From Acidobacteriota bacterium (GTDB lineage: Bacteria > Chlamydiota > Chlamydiia > Chlamydiales > Rhabdochlamydiaceae), in contig CAJCHM010000003.1 in assembly GCA_903970255.1 (NCBI GenBank), positions 1 to 64,000 on the forward strand: a stretch of 64,000 bases of DNA. The letters are read 5' to 3'. A program made the position numbers and the translations under genes. The notes beneath the pieces were generated by a model, which saw only the letters and a list, made by a program, of their open reading frames with translations, was not told the DNA's origin and made no database searches. This document shows positions 60,241 through 64,000 of this stretch, piece by piece (position 1 is the first letter of the stretch; the number at the start of each line of letters is the position of its first letter).

Positions 60241-60269
60241 ATTGTATACGATTTTATGTACACGGTCAA
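60241..60269 (-). promoter_or_regulatory. hicAB promoter and operator
   Basis: Minus-strand TTGACC (60264-60269) and TACAAT (60241-60246) with a 17-bp spacer, six bp from the hicA start, implying a very short leader or an upstream transcript start. The spacer has an imperfect dyad (TGTATA-N8-TGTACA), a plausible HicB operator. Confidence 0.55.
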
Positions 60270-60322
60270 TTAAAATCAATATACTGTCTAAGATATTAGT
60301 GTTAAGGTGGTTCAGAGATTAC

Positions 60323-60391
60323 AAACGGATGAATATCCGTTTGCAATCGATCAAACCGCGCCCACTATAAAGTCTTGCGCGGTTTTCTTTT
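60323..60391. terminator. Two hairpins between hicA promoter and the F-box gene
   Basis: CAAACGGAT-GAAT-ATCCGTTTG (60323-60344 region) is a perfect 9-bp stem. AAACCGCGC (60353-60361) pairs with GCGCGGTTT (60377-60385), followed by TTCTTTT. They may terminate the F-box/LRR transcript that ends at 60404 on the minus strand; the T-rich tail, however, is on the plus strand. Confidence 0.5.
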
Positions 60392-60403
60392 AGAGATTCG
60401 GTA

Positions 60404-61375
60404 TTACTTGTTGTCGTCCTGTGGTTCAGGTAGTTCCATTTCAGATGGCAAAAGCATGTTTTTTCCAAGTTTGGCTTTCATTGTCATCACTGTTTTAGAA
60501 GACTCATCCAATGGATTTTGGTGGACGTTGAGTTTTTCTAAACCTGCCAGGTTTTCCATTGTCTCGGGAAGGAATCTTATTTTGTTTCCAGCAATGAAGA
60601 ATTTTTTCAATTTGAATAAATTTCCAATTTCTTTAGGTATAGATGATAGATTGTTAAAAGAAAGATTAATATTTATTAGTTGATCTTGCAATAAGCCAAT
60701 TTCTTTGGGAATATAGAATATATTGTTGCTCTGCAGGTCAAGGTCGCAAAGTCCTTTTACGGACTGATTCTGAAGTTTTACTGTCCCTAACTTTGCATAA
60801 AGATTAATTACTTGAGTGGGAAAAGAATAGAGATTACGTAATGCAAAAAGCAATTGTGGTGGAAGGTTTATAGCCAATTTTAACTTATGTCCTACTAATA
60901 CTCTGTTAACGATTACTTCATTTACGTTATTTGAAGTGCTTATTATATTTACTATTTCATCCTCTCCTCTTTTTTCACATACAACATCTAAATTGCTAAT
61001 GCCTTTAATAGTATTCAATTTGTAAATATCAATTATATGCTTATTGTCTTCTAAGTGATTTCTATAAAATTTAATGAATCTATCTAGGAAATGATTGTCA
61101 TTAATATTATTGAATTCACTAAATTTTTGAAACCAAACAAAGCCACCACTTTCTGGATTATCCTTTCGGATATTTCCAATTATTTTTTCAAATTCTGGGT
61201 TTTCTCTATTATTTTTTTCAATATTTGCTAATTGTATGTCAAAGTTATAATCAATACATTTTTTAAAAAACTTTGAAACAGTGCGCAATGCTTTCAATTT
61301 TTCATCCTCGGGAATAAATGATAAAATGTACGACATTACTGGAGTGGGTAACTTATCTATTGAAATAGTATTCAT
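60404..61375 (-). CDS. F-box-like and leucine-rich repeat protein
   Basis: 323 residues, AT-rich. The N-terminus (DKLPTPVMSYILSFIPEDEK followed by LKALRTVSKFFKKCID) has the F-box layout of LP...IL..L...D...L..V.K.F. After a helical middle, residues 200-300 contain about four to five LRRs (NIFYIPKEIGLLQDQLIN, NLSSIPKEIGNLFKL, KIRFLPETMENLAGLEKL). F-box/LRR proteins recruit substrates to SCF ubiquitin ligases in eukaryotes. In a bacterium this points to a host-directed effector. AAAGGA precedes the ATG. A family B element lies upstream at 61518. Confidence 0.8.
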   Translation of the reverse strand: MNTISIDKLPTPVMSYILSFIPEDEKLKALRTVSKFFKKCIDYNFDIQLANIEKNNRENPEFEKIIGNIRKDNPESGGFVWFQKFSEFNNINDNHFLDRFIKFYRNHLEDNKHIIDIYKLNTIKGISNLDVVCEKRGEDEIVNIISTSNNVNEVIVNRVLVGHKLKLAINLPPQLLFALRNLYSFPTQVINLYAKLGTVKLQNQSVKGLCDLDLQSNNIFYIPKEIGLLQDQLININLSFNNLSSIPKEIGNLFKLKKFFIAGNKIRFLPETMENLAGLEKLNVHQNPLDESSKTVMTMKAKLGKNMLLPSEMELPEPQDDNK

Positions 61376-61517
61376 AATTTTTCCTTTATTTGTGTTTTAT
61401 TAACTATATTATAGATTATATCAATGATTTATATTTTTATACAAATATTAAATTATTTTTTATTAAAAATTAATAATAGTTTAAATATCAGTTGGTTGTA
61501 AAATTAATTTACTTATA

Positions 61518-61621
61518 CTGGACTTTAGCCATTGGAGCGGGGCGATTTTTCTAGATAGCGCGCCCCCAGACAGGGGGATGCTATCTGGGAAAAGCGTCCT
61601 GCTCCAATGGCTAAAGTCCAG
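61518..61621. repeat. Palindromic element, family B
   Basis: CTGGACTTTAGCCATTGGAG...GGCTAAAGTCCAG with flanks TTATA (61513-61517) and TTGTA (61622-61626), a 5-bp duplication with one mismatch. Confidence 0.9.
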
Positions 61622-61692
61622 TTGTAGTTGCTGTAAGTGCTTGTATGTGTAAAGGATAGGGATAATGTAAACTTCGATAGGTGGAGGTCTAC

Positions 61693-61751
61693 AAAAAAAA
61701 GCCACCCAATTCTTTTTACCGCCCCCGGGCGGTAAGGAGGAATTGGGTGGC
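61693..61751 (-). terminator. dnaK terminator
   Basis: Read on the minus strand, GCCACCCAATTC pairs with GAATTGGGTGGC (61701-61751, with an inner ACCGCCC/GGGCGGT stem) and is followed by eight T. It is about 85 bp beyond the dnaK stop. Confidence 0.85.
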
Positions 61752-61773
61752 TTATAGAGGAAGGGGAAGCCAT

Positions 61774-61821
61774 ACCGGTGCTACTTCGGTAGCACCAGTA
61801 TATACCCTCAATTGGGGTTAT
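61774..61821. repeat. Minimal family C ends and a family E dyad behind dnaK
   Basis: ACCGGTGCTACTTCGGTAGC to ACCAGT (61774-61799) is the two ends of family C joined with no interior. ATACCCTCAATTGGGGTTAT (61802-61821) is a family E dyad. Both lie in the dnaK 3' untranslated region, upstream of its terminator. Confidence 0.75.
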
Positions 61822-61834
61822 GCGTAACTACCGG

Positions 61835-63766
61835 TTACTTCTTATCGTCCTCATCGAGGATTTCAACCTCAGCTTCCTCGATGTCGGGCTTGCCGCCACC
61901 TTGCTGCTGCTGACCGCCTGCCGCACCGGGAGGGGGTGTCTGGCTGCCTTCAGCAGCTTGGGCCTGCTGCATCGCCTCGCCGATCTTTTGCATATGGGAG
62001 TTGAGCTCCTCATAAGCTGCTTTGATCGCAGCGTGGTCTGTTGTCTCAAGGGCTTTTTTCACGGCATCGATCTTGCTCTGAACATCGTCGATGACGTTTT
62101 TAGGGAGCTTGTCTTTGTAATCGGTTAGAGCTTTTTGAGCGCGGAAAGCAAGAGAGTCGGCTTCATTGCGCATCTGGATCTCTTCATTGCGCTTCTTGTC
62201 CTCTTCCATATGCTCTTCGGCATCGCGCAGCATCCGCTTGACCTCTTCTTCTGAGAGCCCTGATTTTGCTTCGATCCGGATTTTTTGCTCTTTTCCGCTT
62301 TGTTTATCTTTGGCTGAGACATGTAAGATCCCGTCGGCGTCGATGTCGAATGCGACCTCGATTTGGGGCGTGCCCCTTGGAGCGGGAGGGATGTCGGTCA
62401 GATCAAAGCGGCCGATTTCTTTATTGTCTTTGGCCATCTTGCGCTCTCCTTGGAGAACGACGATGGTAACGGCAGGCTGGTTATCAGCAGCTGTTGAAAA
62501 GACTTGTTTTTTCTGTGTGGGGATTGTGGTGTTGCGCTCAACAATGGGTGTGAGCACTCCGCCTAATGTCTCAATCCCTAAAGTGAGGGGGATGACATCT
62601 AGAAGAAGAACGTCTTTGACATCGCCGGTCAGAACCGCTCCTTGGATTGCGGCGCCGATAGCAACGACCTCATCGGGGTTCACGCCTTTGTGCGGCTCTC
62701 TTCCGAAGATCTCTTTTACTTTTTTCTCCACAGCGGGCATCCGGCTCATTCCACCTACAAGGATCACCTCGTCGATTTTTTCTTTCGCAAGGCCGGCATC
62801 TTTAAGCGCTTTGATGCAAGGCTCTGCCGTTCTTTCGATCAGATCGTGCACCAAACTCTCAAGCTTTGCTCTACTGAGTGTCAGAGCAAGGTGTTTTGGG
62901 CCGCTTGCATCCATGGTGATGAAGGGCTGATTGATTTCTGTTGTCTGTGTGCCGGAGAGCTCGATTTTAGCTTTTTCAGCGGCATCGCGCAGACGCTGCA
63001 GTGCCATCTTGTCTTTGCTTAAGTCGATCCCGTGCTCTTTTTTGAATTCATCGAGCATCCAATGGAGGATCGCATTATCAAAGTCATCGCCGCCAAGGTG
63101 GGTGTCCCCATTTGTGGAGAGAACTTCGAAGACCCCATCGCCAATTTCCAAGATGGAAATATCAAATGTTCCGCCGCCAAGGTCAAATACGGCAATTTTT
63201 TTGTCGTGTTGTTTATCAAGGCCATAGGCAAGCGCTGCAGCAGTAGGCTCTGGAATGATCCGTTTGACATCAAGGCCTGCGATCCGTCCCGCGTCTTTGG
63301 TCGACTGGCGCTGCGAGTCGTTAAAGTAAGCAGGGACTGTGATGACAGCTTCGGTGATGGTTTCGCCAAGGTAAGCCTCTGCTGTCTCTTTCATTTTCAT
63401 GAGCACTTGCGCTGCGACCTCTTCAGGCGTGACGATTTTACCCTCAATTTCAAAAACAGCATCCCCATTACTATTTTGGGTCACTTTGTAGGGTACTGTT
63501 TTAATCTCTGAAACGACCTCTGCGTATTTTCTTCCGATGAAGCGTTTGGAGGAAAAGATGGTGCGGTCATGGTTGGTGACTGCTTGCCGTTTGGCAGCAG
63601 TACCTACAAGCCGCTCTCCCCCTTTATAGCCGACAACAGATGGAGTTGTGCGTCCCCCTTCGGCGCTTGCAATGACCTTCGGCGAACCACCTTCCATAAT
63701 GGCAACGCATGAATTTGTTGTTCCAAGGTCAATGCCGATGATTTTACTTTTCTTTTTTTGTGTCAT
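61835..63766 (-). CDS. dnaK: Chaperone protein DnaK (Hsp70)
   Basis: 643 residues from the ATG at 63766, which has AAGGAG upstream; a longer reading to 63847 would overlap grpE and is unlikely. The ATPase domain has [34 protein letters not shown] and [14 protein letters not shown]. The linker [18 protein letters not shown] leads to the peptide-binding domain and a helical lid. The last 40 residues are rich in Gln/Gly and end EILDEDDKK. It folds nascent and stressed proteins with DnaJ and GrpE. The order grpE-dnaK matches CT395-CT396. Confidence 0.97.
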   Translation of the reverse strand: MTQKKKSKIIGIDLGTTNSCVAIMEGGSPKVIASAEGGRTTPSVVGYKGGERLVGTAAKRQAVTNHDRTIFSSKRFIGRKYAEVVSEIKTVPYKVTQNSNGDAVFEIEGKIVTPEEVAAQVLMKMKETAEAYLGETITEAVITVPAYFNDSQRQSTKDAGRIAGLDVKRIIPEPTAAALAYGLDKQHDKKIAVFDLGGGTFDISILEIGDGVFEVLSTNGDTHLGGDDFDNAILHWMLDEFKKEHGIDLSKDKMALQRLRDAAEKAKIELSGTQTTEINQPFITMDASGPKHLALTLSRAKLESLVHDLIERTAEPCIKALKDAGLAKEKIDEVILVGGMSRMPAVEKKVKEIFGREPHKGVNPDEVVAIGAAIQGAVLTGDVKDVLLLDVIPLTLGIETLGGVLTPIVERNTTIPTQKKQVFSTAADNQPAVTIVVLQGERKMAKDNKEIGRFDLTDIPPAPRGTPQIEVAFDIDADGILHVSAKDKQSGKEQKIRIEAKSGLSEEEVKRMLRDAEEHMEEDKKRNEEIQMRNEADSLAFRAQKALTDYKDKLPKNVIDDVQSKIDAVKKALETTDHAAIKAAYEELNSHMQKIGEAMQQAQAAEGSQTPPPGAAGGQQQQGGGKPDIEEAEVEILDEDDKK

Positions 63767-63785
63767 AGTTAGATTCTCCTTAATG

Positions 63786-64000
63786 TTAATTTGTAGGGGC
63801 TTCTTCTGATGATCTTTGCCCTTCATTGTTTTTTGTTCCGGGCGCAACAGAGACTTTTACTCGAGCTGGCCGCACAGTGCGATCTCCACTGCAATATCCC
63901 TTTACGTATTCTTTTAAAATGGTTCCTTCATCTTTATCGGAGGTTTCCTCTGTCTCGATCGCATGGTGGCGCTGGGGGTCGAATTTTTGACCGATCGATT
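63786..64000 (-). CDS. grpE: Nucleotide exchange factor GrpE, C-terminal part
   Basis: The window ends inside this gene; the last 71 codons are present. The segment [14 protein letters not shown], then [20 protein letters not shown] and ARVKVSV is the GrpE beta domain that opens the DnaK nucleotide pocket. The stop (63786-63788) is 19 bp upstream of the dnaK start. A regulatory CIRCE site, if present, would be outside the window. Confidence 0.93.
   Translation of the reverse strand, partial: SIGQKFDPQRHHAIETEETSDKDEGTILKEYVKGYCSGDRTVRPARVKVSVAPGTKNNEGQRSSEEAPTN

Noticed and set aside
62166-63511. Long plus-strand frames opposite dnaK
   Set aside because: Antisense of dnaK, with low-complexity translations and no ribosome sites.
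63767-63847. Longer N-terminus for DnaK
   Set aside because: It would overlap grpE, and the ATG at 63766 has an AAGGAG site.

Overview
The window comes from a member of the phylum Chlamydiae, and from an environmental ('Chlamydia-like') lineage rather than the animal pathogens. The evidence is the blocks of genes in Chlamydia trachomatis order: clpC / lipoate ligase / gcvH; bactofilin / dnaA / TPR protein; rsmH-ftsL-ftsI-murE-amidase; gnd-lepA-ATP:ADP translocase; the troABCD metal transporter followed by rseP; and grpE-dnaK. The dcw cluster has no ftsZ. Three tandem outer-membrane proteins of the Legionella-MOMP-like type, eukaryote-like BTB, F-box and LRR proteins and two USP-type deubiquitinases fit Waddlia- or Simkania-like organisms. 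The genus is a guess.

Layout. 1-3.5 kb: a long palindrome, then three paralogous beta-barrel proteins on the minus strand. 3.5-10.1 kb: an enlarged glycogen branching enzyme, convergent with two large unrecognised or effector-like proteins, one of which carries pentein (guanidine-modifying enzyme) motifs. 10.3-19.2 kb: clpC, then a plus-strand run of DUF1653, lipoate ligase, an archaeal/eukaryotic-type prolyl-tRNA synthetase, a PpiD-like chaperone, a CBM9-like protein and gcvH. 19.2-25.7 kb: a repeat-rich stretch around comF, bactofilin and dnaA, with AT-rich unknown and LRR genes. 25.7-37.5 kb: TPR protein, mraZ and the division/peptidoglycan cluster, an acetyl-CoA synthetase, an AAA ATPase, an amidase and tRNA-Arg(CCU). 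37.6-46.5 kb: gnd, a BTB-domain repeat protein, lepA, a membrane-anchored USP and the nucleotide transporter. 46.9-55.6 kb: a conserved protein, Mrp, DUF971, troABCD and rseP. 55.6-64 kb: a second USP, a GH3 hydrolase, hicAB, an F-box/LRR protein, dnaK and the end of grpE.

Two themes stand out. First, host-directed biology. A roughly 40-residue motif (acidic or polar helix, aromatic pair, G-x-P, D-[FYW]-G) recurs seven times in three otherwise unrelated proteins: the branching enzyme, an unknown 638-residue protein and a USP deubiquitinase. Beside it lie a putative pentein enzyme, BTB/F-box/LRR proteins and a second USP with an inclusion-protein-like hydrophobic hairpin. Together they look like effectors acting on host ubiquitin, arginine and glucan metabolism. 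Second, the intergenic DNA is dominated by several families of palindromic MITE-like elements. Some have target duplications I can read. They sit at gene ends, supply stop codons or C-terminal tails, nest in each other and truncate at least one gene.

Coding oddities: a one-base frameshift in a T9 tract of rsmH, a G10 tract inside the branching enzyme, an in-frame stop near the end of the BTB repeat protein, and loss of the CxxC motif in Mrp. All function calls rest on motif recognition by eye; no database search was run.
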